DNA of 64,000 nt from the NCBI GenBank assembly GCA_030762895.1, contig CM061062.1, forward strand, positions 285,878,397 to 285,942,396, in the 5' to 3' direction. This DNA is from Sophora flavescens. Taxonomy: Eukaryota; Streptophyta; Magnoliopsida; Fabales; Fabaceae. This document shows, piece after piece, positions 49,791 through 61,798 of this stretch (position 1 is its first letter; each line of letters opens with the position of its first letter). The notes under the pieces are model-generated. The model was not told the DNA's origin, made no database searches, and worked only from the letters and a program-made list of their open reading frames with translations. The position numbers were made by a program, and so were the translations under genes.

Positions 49791-50750
49791 TGTTCTTTAG
49801 AATGGAAAACATTTTGTGCATTAAAACACAAAAATTGTGTACCATAATTTGATATTCAATTTAATGCATTCAATATTCAACATTCAATTCAATTTAATGC
49901 ATTCAATATTCAATTTTGTCCAAAAATATTATCCGTTTTCAAAATTATTTCTATCAATTTAATTCATGAAAAAACAAATTCAAAATTGGATAATATTTTG
50001 ACTTGAATCAAATAAAATTATAAATATAATAGATCATGCATAAAATATCAATTAAATTATCAAGATTATACAAATAAAAAAACAATCATTATTAAATATC
50101 ACAATAATTATTTTCTTCCCAAAATATTATATCGTTTTTATATTTTTTTTATCAATTTAGTTCATGAAAAAAAATATAATTAAATGATATTTTGACTTAA
50201 ATAAAATAATATTATAATTAAAATATTTCATATTTCATATTTCATACATAAAATATTAATAATTAAATTATCAAAGTTATACAAATAAATATTTTTTTTG
50301 ACAAAAACAAATAAAGTAATTAAATAATCAGTTAATAGACTAAAATAGATAATAAATTATTAGTAAATCATCCAAATTTTTAAACTATTGTTTATCACTT
50401 TTAATCTAATCTAAATTCAAATTTTAATTTAATTGTATATAACCAAATGATTCTATATTTAATGTATTCAAATTGATGCTGAAAATCAAATTTATTTATA
50501 ATTAAAATATCACATTAAAATTATAAACCTTATGGAAATAAACTACTCAACTAATAAATGTAAATAATCTAATTTTTAGAATAAATATTTATTGCATTCA
50601 ATAAAATTCGAATAAATGTAAATAGTCTAATATTATAATATAAAGTAATTTAATAGCATTAATAACAATATATTATAATGTAATACTCTACTTTTTGGGT
50701 TGCAAACCAAGTTGACTCAAATCAAAAATCAAATTGAAACATACCTGTAG

Positions 50751-50807
<57 letters not shown>
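50751..50807. repeat. (ATT)n microsatellite
   Basis: About 18 near-perfect ATT repeats. Confidence 0.95.
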
Positions 50808-52891
50808 TTCTAACTCAACCTTAGTCAATTTAACTCAACCATGGTTCTCTTATCACATTAAACAACACAAATTCTGTCACTGAATCTCTCATTTTTGTGC
50901 AGCCCACACTCCCCCACACTTAGTCATTTTCTAACTCCATCTTCTTCATCACTTTCTCTCATTTTCTCAAGAACACCATAGTTGAGGTTGTGAAGAACGT
51001 CATCATTTCTTGCCATTTCTTTAAGCTACAAGATGTAAAACCGCATCTCCTTGATCATCTAAGCTTTCTTCTTCATTGATTTCACTTGTTTTATGCCATG
51101 ATCTTCATGTTTTTATTCGTAGATCTAGAACTTTAAAAATCTCTAGAAAATCATAGAAAAATCATTTTAATGTGATTCCAATTTCTATGAACTCATCATG
51201 ATCTCTAGGTTCATCATCTAAGAGCATGGAAGCAAAAGAATTTTCCTCCCTGTTTTTCTACACATGGCCGAAACTTACTTCAAGAGGATTGGATGAGTTT
51301 TGTTTCATTTTCTTAAAATATAACACTTGATTTAATCTCTTTAATACTTCTAGTTGCTAAATCTAGAAGCTTGATAATTTTTAAAATCTTTAGCCTAATT
51401 TTTGGTTGTTGGCCGAAAAACCCTAACCTAGAGGTTAGATAGTTTTTGTTTCCATCTTTGATTTATGGCACTTGATCTTGTCTTTCTAGTACTCTAAGAT
51501 CATGTATCCAAGAGATTGAAATCAAATAAAATTTCTAGCCTATTTTTGTCTTCAAGGCAGAACCCTAACTCTAGATGAGTTAGATGATTTTGTTTCATTT
51601 TTTTGACTTGTGACACTTGATTATGTCCTTCTAATACTCAATGATCATTGATCCAAAAGCTTATGAAATTTTGAGACCTTAGCCTAATTTGCTAGCCTTG
51701 GCCGAATCTACCCTCATGATGAGTTAGATGATTTGGTTTAAATTTTTGAGTTATGATCATAGATCTTGCCTTTTTAATACTTAAGGATCTTTAATCCAAG
51801 GGTTGTGAAAATTGGAAATCTCTAGCCTAATTAATTCAACATGGCGAAAAACCTAACCATAGGAATTAGGTTGTTTTATGTTGTTAATTTTGTTGTGGTT
51901 TGTTGAAGGATAAGTTGTTGTGTGAACGTTGTACGCTGTGAAAAGGAAATCGGGAGATCGACGGGAAGTTTCAAAGAGGAAAACTGTAACTTCAAGAGGT
52001 AAGGAGAGTTTGCCTGAGGAGCTTCGATAACTATGTGTATAAATTGTTTGGTGTGTCTGTAATTAATTGTTGTAGTTTGTGGTGTTTGTTTAAAAATTAT
52101 TGCATAATATTCTGTGATGCATGATTTATCTGTGAAAGCATGCTATGAATTGCGATGTGTGAATTTATTGTTGGTTGTGAAAGCATGTGGTAAATTATGT
52201 TGTATGACATTTTCTGTTGATTTTGTGATTGGTTGGAAGCTTGACATCGGTCAGTGCTTATTGGAAATTAAGGATAAAATGTTAAGAAAGTTTAAGGAAG
52301 ACTTTATGTTTTTGGAAAATTAATGGATTTAATTTTAGGGTGAAAATAATAAGATTTTAAGGAGTTTTAATAAAAGAATAAGTTAACGAGTGACAGCGAG
52401 AACGTAACCGTGAAAAAATTTTACTTTTGTAAATTTTTTTCGAAAACGACGGGAAAGTGTAAATAAATATTAATTTTGAGAAAATGGATTTTAAAAATTG
52501 TTTTAAGGTTGATGATAAATAATTTTTTGAGAAATAAGGATTTTTGCTTGCCTAACGGTAGTATGAGGAAAAATGATCTTTTTACGTGAGAAAAATAAAT
52601 ACATGTGTCAAAAAATGATTTTCAAAGGGTTAACAGATTTTTAGAAAAAATAAATAAAGGAATTGAGGAAAAATGATTTTCGTTACGTTTTAAAACGAAT
52701 TTCATCAGAAAATGGTTTTTGGAAAAGAATTTAAGAACGGCGAAAATTTTCCGACAAACTTGGATAAGTTTTCAGAGTTTTTGTTTTTGTATTTGTGTTT
52801 CACTGAACGACAACTCTTTTGGAGGAAATAAAGGAAATGATAAGGACCTAGATTGCCAAGACGTCGGGCTAGTGTTCCTAAGAGGAAATTG

Positions 52892-52954
52892 TACTTTGGA
52901 TGTGGAAGGAATTGTAATGGAAATTCTACTTTGGAGGTGGAAGGAATTGTAATA
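52892..52954 (+). repeat. 35-bp direct repeat in the LTR
   Basis: TACTTTGGA-led units begin at 52892 and 52927, and each ends GGAAGGAATTGTAAT. They lie in the position where the other LTRs of this type have hairpins. Confidence 0.75.
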
Positions 52955-53859
52955 CCTGAGAAGGGTAGTCGGGAGCTTTAAGCCTTGACAGAGGAAAAAC
53001 GAACGACAAAGAACAGTTACGATAACAACGAGTTTTACATGCATAGTCTGGCAAATATGCCATTTTGGGCAGACGTGCCTTGTGTATCGAGCTACAATTT
53101 CACAAAGGGTGAATTGGGTAAATTGGTTAGTTACGGAACAAAGATAAATTCTAAGGTATTTGGGTCTTAGGGACAAATTCAGTGAATACTTGGTGCCTTG
53201 CAACCTCGGGTCGTGGAATTCGGTTACCCGGCACGAATGTACTCAATAGGAAATTATTCCAATATTATTTTAGGTGCTCCATCGTGATATCCCTGAACAA
53301 TTGGAACCAGGCCTAAATTTAGAGGCCAATCTCATGAGACAATTGTGTTAAGGGTATCACAGCCTAATCATTGCTCGAAGAAGGGAAGTTAGGAATATCC
53401 GGAGAATAAAGGTCAAGACTCATAGGATGGATATTGAAGTGATATGCATTTTTGAAAAATCATGATTGTCAGGTATGAATCCCATTGGTTGGAAATATTT
53501 ATTGAATATATATATGATGGTTTTGTTTGGGTGTCGTACATATAGTTATCATAATGAGTCTCAATATAGTTATCAGCAGCCGTTGATTCAACCCTTGCAC
53601 GAGGCAGCGCCAGCGTCACCTCCAGTGCCGATAATCCTAGTTTCGGAGGTTGACGAGGAGATCGAGGAGGATCCCATCAAGGACGAGGAGGTGGTATCAG
53701 AGTATCATCCCTTCACCGACGGCATACACGACATAGTTCCAGAGATTGGAGTTGAGGGGGATGTACCTTCGCCCGACACTCCTGCACTCGGGGAGGACCA
53801 TGGTGGCCTTCCTAATGGCTTTCTTTGGGTGCGAGCAGCAGTAGAACTTGTTTGGGTTT

Positions 53860-55284
53860 TGATAAGCCTCTGGCTCATCTAGTTTTATGGCTAGTATGAC
53901 CAGGGTTTTGTGCAAATTATATCCTATTTTCACCCAAATTAGATTAGATTGTCCTCAAGCAAGGTTTTGAGTCTATAAAGTAGTTTTAGGTTAATTTATC
54001 CAGTTTTGAGTCAAATAATATACTTATAGTTATTTCTTTGTTTTCAGGTTAAGTAGAAGTTGAGAGAATAAAGAAGCAGGGGATTCGCCTCGCGAGAGTT
54101 TTGCTCGCCTCGCGAACCTGAAAGCCAGCAGAGAATGCTGAAATTGACATCCTCTCTGGTTCGCCCCGCGACTGCTCTTCTCGCCTCGCGACCCCGAAGG
54201 CTGACTGTTCCAGGAAATTGCAAGTTTTCTGTGTCGCCTCACGAAGACTTTACTCGCGTCGCGAGTAATCCATCCCTAAAGACCAAAAGTCAGCACGGTT
54301 GATGCATGTTAAAGGTCACGGCTGTGGCAGTTTCGAAGTTGAAGAGTCTCGCCTTGCGAGCATCCATTGGCCTCGCGAGTTTGGAAGTCAGAAAGCATCA
54401 CGGTTGGCCCCTGATATTCATAACGGGCGTAATAAGAAGACTCTTCAGTGCCTCGCCTCACGAAGGTGTGTTCGTCTCGCGAGAATACCAAAGGTTGCAG
54501 ACTGTTCGCAAGATTCGCGTCGCGAGAGAGGCTTCGCCTCGCGAGTAGACTTAATTTCTGATTAGTATAAATAGCTGTTCTGAACAGTTTGGAAGGACTT
54601 TTTGCTTCTCCATTGTTCTGTTTACATTTCTTTTCCGTGTGTTTTCGTTTTTTACATGGAGAGCTAAATTCTTAGATTAGTCTACTGTATGAGAATTCCA
54701 TATACTTGAGGTTTTGTAAATCCCTATTTTAATTGCTTTTCCCTTTTCAATACCATATTATACATTTCTGTTTGTTATTTTAGGAGTGTGTAGTATTGTA
54801 TTGATTTGTTTCAGTGATGTTATTTTCCTATACTTAATCGCGTTTGTTATTTCGCGTGCGTTCATTCATGTTCGTTTGTTCATGAGAGCTTAACCCCGTT
54901 TGTTATTTCGGGAATAGGAACCTACATCCGTAGTAGCGATTACGTTGTTAGTTGTTGCTATAACTGAAAGGGGATTAGAATCTGCTTAGGGCTTGGGATT
55001 ACATGAACCAAGGATAGTTGGGAATTCGAGACAGTAGATTAATCGTTGTTTGCTATTTGAGAATCTCTTTAAACTGCCCTGTTTTTAATTGCTCTGTTTT
55101 TCTTGTTACTTATTTGCATCCAAACCAACCCCCCCCCCCCCCCCCCCCCCAAAAAAAAACTGATTTTTGTGAAAAATAACACTTTAAGAGTCCTTGAGAG
55201 ACGACATCCGAGTTGTCGCCCTAAACTACATTTTTAAAACCCGCTCGTCCTTTTTGGCGCGTGCTGGTATGCGACAAAACACCA
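53860..55284 (+). repeat. Athila-type LTR, first copy
   Basis: It starts TGATAAGCC and ends close to the primer-binding site. It contains six pairs of CpG-rich motifs (54083-54548) followed by TATAAATA at 54566-54573, and a poly-C run (55130-55150) joined to a poly-A run. Compared with the second copy, several CpG positions in the motifs are changed (for example TTGCGAG for TCGCGAG at 54350), consistent with methylation decay. Confidence 0.88.
54083..54573 (+). promoter_or_regulatory. CpG-rich paired motif cluster and TATA box
   Basis: Twelve copies of a TCGCCTCGCGA-like motif form six close pairs, separated by more ordinary sequence. TATAAATA lies at 54566-54573, about 20 bp after the last motif. 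This is where a U3 enhancer and core promoter would sit. Binding factors are unknown. Confidence 0.65.
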
Positions 55285-55289
55285 AAAAT

Positions 55290-55306
55290 TGGCGCCGTTG
55301 TGGGGA
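55290..55306 (+). other. Primer-binding site, tRNA-Asp type
   Basis: TGGCGCCGTTGTGGGGA is complementary, with one mismatch, to the 3' end of plant tRNA-Asp. This is the usual primer site of Athila-like elements. The second copy, TGGTGCCGTTGCCGGGG at 59121-59137, has a different mismatch. Confidence 0.8.
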
Positions 55307-55510
55307 CTACGATTTGTATTTTTCGCATTTTTTTATTTTCTTTATTTCTTTTATTTTCTGTTTTTGTTTTGAATTGGTCTGGCTACTAGGTCTAATTGCC
55401 CTGAACTGTGTGATTTTGACCCGAAAATTGAAAGAACACTGCACACACTCCGTAGAGAATTTCGGGCTAGCACTAGTAGTGATTCCAATTTCAAAATTGT
55501 TTTTGAAAAC

Positions 55511-56246
55511 ATGGGAGATCAAAGGACATTAAGACAGCTTGCTGCCCCTGATGTCAACTATAATGGATTGTGTATTTCATATCCTGGTGCTGACACTCCT
55601 TTTGAACTAAACCAATGGCCAGGCTGAAATATCAAACAGGGAGATCAAGCAAATTCTAGAGAAGATGGTGCAGCCTAATAGAAAGGAATGGAGCCGCCGT
55701 CTGGAAGACGCACTGTGGGCACAGAGGATTGCTTTCAAGACCCCTATAGGAATGTCCCCATTTCGGCTTGTTTTTGGTAAGGCATGTCACCTCCCGGTGG
55801 AAGTTGAGCACCGTGCATATTGGGCAGTAAAGTGTTGTAACATGGACATGAAGAAATCTGGTGTTGAAAGAAAACTGCAGTTGCAGCAACTTGAGGAGCT
55901 TAGGCTGGAAGCCTATGAAAGCTCCAGGATGTATAAAGGGAAAACAAAACTTTTTCATGATAGGATGATTGTTAGGAAAGAATTTTTTGTGGGCCAGCTA
56001 GTGTTATTGTTTAACTCCCGCCTGAAATTGATGGCTGGGAAACTTAGGTCCAAATGGGATGGCCCCTTTGTTGTGACTAATGTGTTTCCTTATGGTGCAG
56101 TAGAGATTACACGTGCAGGTACCCACAAGCCATTCAAGGTTAACGGGCAGAGGCTGAAGCCATTCCATGGTGTGGATGTTGTTGTTCCTGTGGATGTTAA
56201 TGTTGAGGAGCTCTCCTTGGAAGCTCCCACCTACACTGATACTTGA
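55511..56246 (+). pseudogene. Fused gag start and integrase end of the Athila-type element
   Basis: 55511 to about 55606 is the gag start (MGDQRTLRQLAAPDVNYNG ... PFEL). It then jumps directly to the integrase C-terminal half in another frame, from [19 protein letters not shown] (about 55609), through [20 protein letters not shown] and [20 protein letters not shown], to the GPF-type domain ([19 protein letters not shown]) and a stop at 56246. Protease, reverse transcriptase, RNase H and the integrase catalytic Asp residues are deleted. The integrase piece has an open frame of 193 residues, so the deletion may be recent. Confidence 0.85.
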
Positions 56247-57696
56247 TCAGGGAGTTTCCTTTCCTTTCCCTCACTCTGATTTTATAGTTCTGTTGTTCAT
56301 TGGGGACAATGCATGTTTTAAGTGTGGGGGAGGGAACTAGTTGTAGTTTTTCCTTTTCTTTGAATAAAACTCCTGAATAATTTGAGAAGCTCAGGAGTAT
56401 TTGTGTGTTGAGTCTTTTGTTGGCAATTTTGATGGATTTTGATTGATGTTGCATAGATTGCTTGCATGATTGATATGTGATGATTCCCCCTAGGCTGAAA
56501 AATTTTTGTTTTTGAAAAGTGATTCCCATGTGAAATTGAAAACTGAACTTTGGGATTTTGTTATGACGGCATGATTTATTATAAGTTTGGGGTGATAGGA
56601 AGCACACACTAGGGATAGAATCTCTTTCAAACAATTTGCAAATAATGTCCAGGTGAGGTTTTGAGCCTCCAACATGTTTTTGACTGTGTGAAAATCACTT
56701 TCAAGTTGCACTTTCCTGAATTTGCTTGAATCTCTTTTTGGTTTGCATGATTATGTGTTTTCTTCAGATGATTTAGGCATTTTCTTTGTAAATAACTACT
56801 TAGCCTAAAAATAACCAATTCCTAATGCATGTTCCCTAGTTAGCCCCATTGAGCCTATTAGCCTGTTAATTCTTGATAACTTAATGTTATAAGCCCAAAA
56901 ATCTGGAAAACCATGTTAACCCGATCTTAGGATTAGGAGAGCATGTTATCTTAGAATGGGTGCAAGAACTAAGTTTGGGGTGGCTACAAGGTGTAATATG
57001 TTGTTGGGATTGAGAAAAAAAAATACAATAAAAAGGTTGGAGCCAAAGGCTTGTAAAAAAAAAAAAGAAAAAAAAAGTGTAAAAATGATAAAAATAAAAG
57101 AGGCTGTAGTCACCCAAGGCATAAAGAAAAAATGAGAAAAGGAACTTGAGTGGAATTTCAAAGTGTAAATAATGTTCATGCTCTCTTAGTTCCTAGGGTC
57201 TTGACCTAGTACCTTTGTATATCCTACCCTTAGCCAGGCCACATTACAACCCATAAAAGACCTTTTGATGTTGCATACATATTTTTACTGTGGGAACCAT
57301 TTTGAGATGAAAATCAATTTTATGGGAAGTGTTCTTGAAAAGTGAAACTGAGTGCAATGTTGATAGCCCGACACAAATTGAGTGATTGAGTGAACACTAA
57401 ATGCCCTTGTGAGGAAGGCAGTTTGTTTGAAGTTGGTGATCTCACTCTTGTGTGTAACTTAGATCCCCTGCTTAGATTTCTGATTGTTTGAATGATGAAA
57501 TTCTCAAATGTTTAGAATAAATGAATGTGGGGATTGCTTTGTTTGGAAGGGGGGACATTGAAGAAAACTGTTTTGATGTGTTGCTTGAATTTGTGCAAGG
57601 TTGATTGAATCTTTTAAGCTTGCCAGGTCTTGAGTCTTTTTGATTTTTGAGTCTTAGTTTGCTTGGGGACAAGCAAAGTTTAAGTTTGGGGTATTT
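56247..57696 (+). other. Non-coding 3' region and polypurine tract
   Basis: The long untranslated stretch before the second LTR has no protein. The word AAGTTTGGGGT recurs at 56583, 56971 and 57682, the last directly before the LTR as the likely polypurine tract. AAGTGTGGGGGAGGG at 56320 is a fourth similar site. An A-rich block lies at 57015-57140. Confidence 0.7.
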
Positions 57697-59115
57697 TGAT
57701 AAGCCTCTGGCTCATCTAGTTTTATGGCTAGTATGACCAGGGTTTTGTGCAAATTATATCCTATTTTCACCCAAATTAGATTAGATTGTCCTCAAGCAAG
57801 GTTTTGAGTCTATAAAGTAGTTTTAGGTTAATTTATCCAGTTTTGAGTCAAATAATATACTTATAGTTATTTCTTTGTTTTCAGGTTAAGTAGAAGTTGA
57901 GAGAATAAAGAAGCAGGGGATTCGCCTCGCGAGAGTTTTGCTCGCCTCGCGAACCTGAAAGCCAGCAGAACAGTGAAATTGACATCCTCTCTGGTTCGCC
58001 CCGCGACTGCTCTTCTCGCCTCGCGACCCCGAAGGCTGACTGTTCCAGGAAATTGCAAGGTTTCTGTGTCGCCTCGCGAAGACTTTACTCGCGTCGCGAG
58101 TAATCCATCCCTGAAGACCAAAAGTCAGCACGGTTGATGCATGTTAAAGGTCACGGCTGTGGCAGTTTCGAAGTTGAAGAGTCTCGCCTCGCGAGCATCC
58201 ATTCGCCTCGCGAGTCTGGAAGTCAGAAAGCATCACGGTTGGCCCCTGATATTCATAACGGGCGTAATAAGAAGACTCTTCAGTGCCTCGCCTCACGAAG
58301 GTTTGTTCGCCTCGCGAGAATACCAAAGGTTGCAGACTGTTCGCAAGATTCGCGTCGCGAGAGAGGCTTCGCCTCGCGAGTAGACTTAATTTCTGATTAG
58401 TATAAATAGCTGTTCTGAACAGTTTGGAAGGACTTTTTGCTTCTCCATTGTTCTGTTTACATTTCTTTTCTGTGTGTTTTTGTTTTTTACATGGAGAGCT
58501 AAATTCTTAGATTAGTTTACTGTATGAGAATTCCATATACTTGAGGTTTTGTAAATCCCTATTTTAATTGCTTTTCCCTTTTCAATACCATATTATACAT
58601 TTCTGTTTGTTATTTCAGGAGTGTGTAGTATTGTATTGATTTGTTTCAGTGATGTTATTTTCCTATACTTAATCGCGTTTGTTATTTCGAGTGCGTTCAT
58701 TCATGTTCGTTTGTTCATGAGAGCTTAACCCCGTTTGTTATTTCGGGAATAGGAACCTACATCCGTAGTAGCGATTACGTTGTTAGTTGTTGCTATAACT
58801 GAAAGGGGATTAGAATCTGCTTAGGGCTTGGGATTACATGAACCAAGGATAGTTGGGAATTCGAGATAGTAGATTAATCGTTGTTTGCTATTTGATAATC
58901 TCTTTAAACTGCCCTGTTTTTAATTGCTTTGTTTTGCTTATTACTTATTTGCCTCCAAACCAAACCCCCCCCCCCCCCCCCCCCCCCAAAAAAAATTGAT
59001 TTTTGTGAAAAATAACACTTTAAGAGTCCTTGAGAGACGACATCCGAGTTGTCGCCCTAAACTACATTTTTAAAACCCGCTCATCCTTTTTGGCGCGTGC
59101 GCGACATCGCGACCA
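57697..59115 (+). repeat. Athila-type LTR, second (shared) copy
   Basis: It matches the first copy almost base for base over most of its length, offset 3837 bp at the start. Its CpG motifs (57920-58383) are better preserved, with TATAAATA at 58401-58408 and the poly-C/poly-A block near 58966-58995. The copies differ near the 3' end, where the first reads GTGCTGGTATGCGAC and the second GTGCGCGACATCGCGA. Confidence 0.88.
57920..58408 (+). promoter_or_regulatory. CpG-rich paired motif cluster and TATA box, second copy
   Basis: Twelve TCGCCTCGCGA-like motifs form six pairs, with TATAAATA at 58401-58408. The arrangement is identical to the first LTR copy, and more of the motifs keep the consensus. 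Confidence 0.65.
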
Positions 59116-59328
59116 AAAATTGGTGCCGTTGCCGGGGGCTCTGATTTGTTATTTTTCGCATTTTTTTATTTTCTTTCTTTCTTTTATTTTCTGTTTTTGT
59201 TTTGAATTGGTCTGGCTACTAGGTCTAAATGCCCTAAACTGTGTGATTTTGACCCGAAAATTGAAAGAACACTGCACACACTCCGTAGAGAATTTCGGGC
59301 TAGCACTAGTAGTGATTCCAATTTCAAA
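59116..59328 (+). other. Second primer site and leader, cut by a CACTA element
   Basis: This follows the second LTR and matches 55285-55494 (primer site, T-rich leader, CACTAGTAGTGATTCC). It ends at CCAATTTCAAA. From there the first copy continues to gag, while this copy runs straight into CACTA subterminal repeats. Confidence 0.8.
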
Positions 59329-59339
59329 CTGATGTGGAA

Positions 59340-59640
59340 ATGACCGATGTGGTTTATTGCCACTTTACACATCGGTTTTAAAACCGATGTTTAAAGTATA
59401 TTTTAAACATCGGTTTTATACTAACCGATGTGTAAAATTAATTTAGCAATTGTTATGCAGTTTTAAATTTAACTTTCTACATCGGTTTTACTTAAAACCG
59501 ATGTGTAAAATTGACTTTCTACATCGGTTTTCTAAAGAACCGATGTGTAAAGTTAAATTTACACATCGGTTTTAAGCAAAACCGATGTATAAAGTTAAAT
59601 ATACACATCGGTTATTGAGAACCGATGTGTAAAATCTCAT
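59340..59640. repeat. Subterminal hairpin repeats of CACTA 3
   Basis: There are six inverted repeats with arms ACATCGGTT and AACCGATGT, near 59362, 59405, 59480, 59520, 59562 and 59602, plus one lone half-copy (GACCGATGTGG, 59342). Same motif and copy number as CACTA 1, so the two belong to one family. Confidence 0.85.
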
Positions 59641-60066
59641 TTTTTTTTTTAATCTATTATTTACATTTCAATCATTCCTGTTTCACTAATGCAGATCAAT
59701 AAACAAACCAGCAGTACCCTGATCAAACAAGAAACAACAACAGAACACCAAACCAGTTTTGACACAATCATTCAAAAGCAAAACATACTTCATTCAATTT
59801 TCTTAGCACAGCCAATTAGCTCTTACACATATGGTTAAAAATACTGACATTTCATCAAATGACTAGTGAGCACAGAATCTAAAAACAGAGGGCATCAGGC
59901 CTAATTAATTTCGAATGAATGAAAACAACACTTTATCAAAGCTCCATCAAAACACGAGAGAAGAAGAATTGAACCAGACCTGAGCACTAATACATATCAT
60001 CAGTCAAAGGTACGTACACTATAGCTAGTATATGATAAGTTTTTAAACTAACTACATATATACAAA

Positions 60067-61762
60067 CTATGGGTGGTACACTTCAAGAAAGAAAGTTGCC
60101 CAACGCCTCTTTATGATGTTGATGTCATAATAATACAATGGAGATGGATTGTTGAATATCTGCAAGTTTAATTGGACAAAAGATTATATCTTTTAAGTAA
60201 TAAACTAACATAAAACATATAACGAATCTATACTATTACTTCTAATTGTGTCAATTAACATTTACCTCACTCCATCTTTCAGTGATCCAGGAGGAGATAA
60301 TTTCCAACATCCACTGCATAACATAGTAGCCACATTCCCATGACCCACGTTGTATACGTGACTACGTACAAATGAAACCCAATTAGAATATGAGGAATTA
60401 AATAAAATAGAAATCAATTATTGTACCCACTGCATTTGATGCATTTGAACTAATAAATATCTTACGCTGGGAATAATCCATCTGATAGCCCGAGTACGCC
60501 TTTCACCACGCTGCATGTGGGATGCATTAATAGACCTATCATGACAAAAACATTAATTAAAGTATATATAATAGATTTCAGATAATTAAAACAACTGCAT
60601 TACTGATTATAAAGTATTTTAACGCTTACGTTTCGATGATCGTCTTCGATTGATTCGGCTTATGTCCCAATGAGCGAAAGAAGACCACGACGTTCATTCT
60701 TGGGTACAAGAGCAACAGTTGCCAATGCTTGCTGTATTTGCGGAACAATTAGTGATTGTAAGTCATATATAGTTATACTTAAATTAATAACCGGTACTTA
60801 CTTATTGAGATAAGGCGCAAGATAGAATTGATGATCGTCTCGAGCAAGTATATCACGTATGGTAGTGACCGGGTCTTCCGATGCTACGAGAACATCACCC
60901 TGAATGAACATGGGGTCAATGAACCCATAAAGGGCGAGGTTACCCTGATCGACTAACATACGATGCAGATACCTAATATATTGGAAAAACATGTTAATTA
61001 TCATTGTATTTAAAAATTAATTACGTACTTAACTTATAAATAAAATGTACTTACGTGCACCAAAACGATATGTGTGCAGAACTGGCCATTTCTTTATTGA
61101 GTGCCATCTCCATAAGTTCTTTCTTTGGTATATACTGATTCACTGTGGGCATCATGTTCCAACGTTACCAATGCTTGCATCATCCTCCATGGTGACAACT
61201 CAGTATAGCAAGATCTTTGAAAACATCACCATGGCCAGGTGCCCCTTTGTCGATCCCTAAAACAACATAGATATATATTAGTAATCACGGATAATTAAGT
61301 TATTTAATTAGTTATGAACTAAATGGTCAAATGAATACCTTGACAGAGCGCGGACATCTCCGGTCTTCCTAGATCCGACCTTTTAGGCACAATATCATTT
61401 CCAACATCCTATAACAAATACAAATAAAGCATTATCTTTAAACAATAATAAATATATTTCAACTATGAATATAGAAAAACACAACTAACCGAATACCTCG
61501 GATGCAACAAGAAAGTGACCGGTCTTCTTGGCCGGAGGATGAAGTTCTGGGGGCCTCGACCCCACTGTTTGAACCTCCTCGGTGGGCACGGGGACTCGAG
61601 CATCGACATCTCGAATAATCTCAACAGACACCCCTCGGATGATCATCCGGTAATAACCGATGGTGTATGGTATTACCTAACTTATTATATGCCCTACCCA
61701 ATGCCACTAAGCGGCGATGATGATGATGATCATCAACATACAGCTCACACCTATCAAGGTCG

Positions 61763-61798
<36 letters not shown>

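Larger units (their letters stand above)
53860..59328 (+). mobile_element. Athila-type Ty3/gypsy element, tandem and internally deleted
   Basis: The order is LTR (53860-55284), short internal region (55285-57696), LTR (57697-59115), then a second primer-binding site and leader to 59328, where a CACTA sequence begins. The second LTR therefore serves two internal regions. That is the layout left by recombination between LTRs of neighbouring or tandem copies. Both internal regions start with a site complementary to tRNA-Asp. Nothing here could move on its own. Confidence 0.85.

Noticed and set aside
53692..53702. TGGTATCAGAG, matching an initiator-Met tRNA primer site
   Set aside because: It has no LTR end before it and lies in an open acidic frame. 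A chance match is likely, though it could mark a decayed LTR boundary.
53466..53882. 138-codon frame with an acidic stretch (SEVDEEIEEDPIKDEE)
   Set aside because: It runs into the Athila-type LTR at 53860 and sits in a chromovirus-type repeat. Codon-like bias in the middle is real, but I do not recognise a host gene.
59304..59319. CACTAGTAGTGATTCC as the left terminus of CACTA 3
   Set aside because: The same words occur in the first internal region (about 55469-55484), where no CACTA element follows, so they belong to the Athila-type leader.
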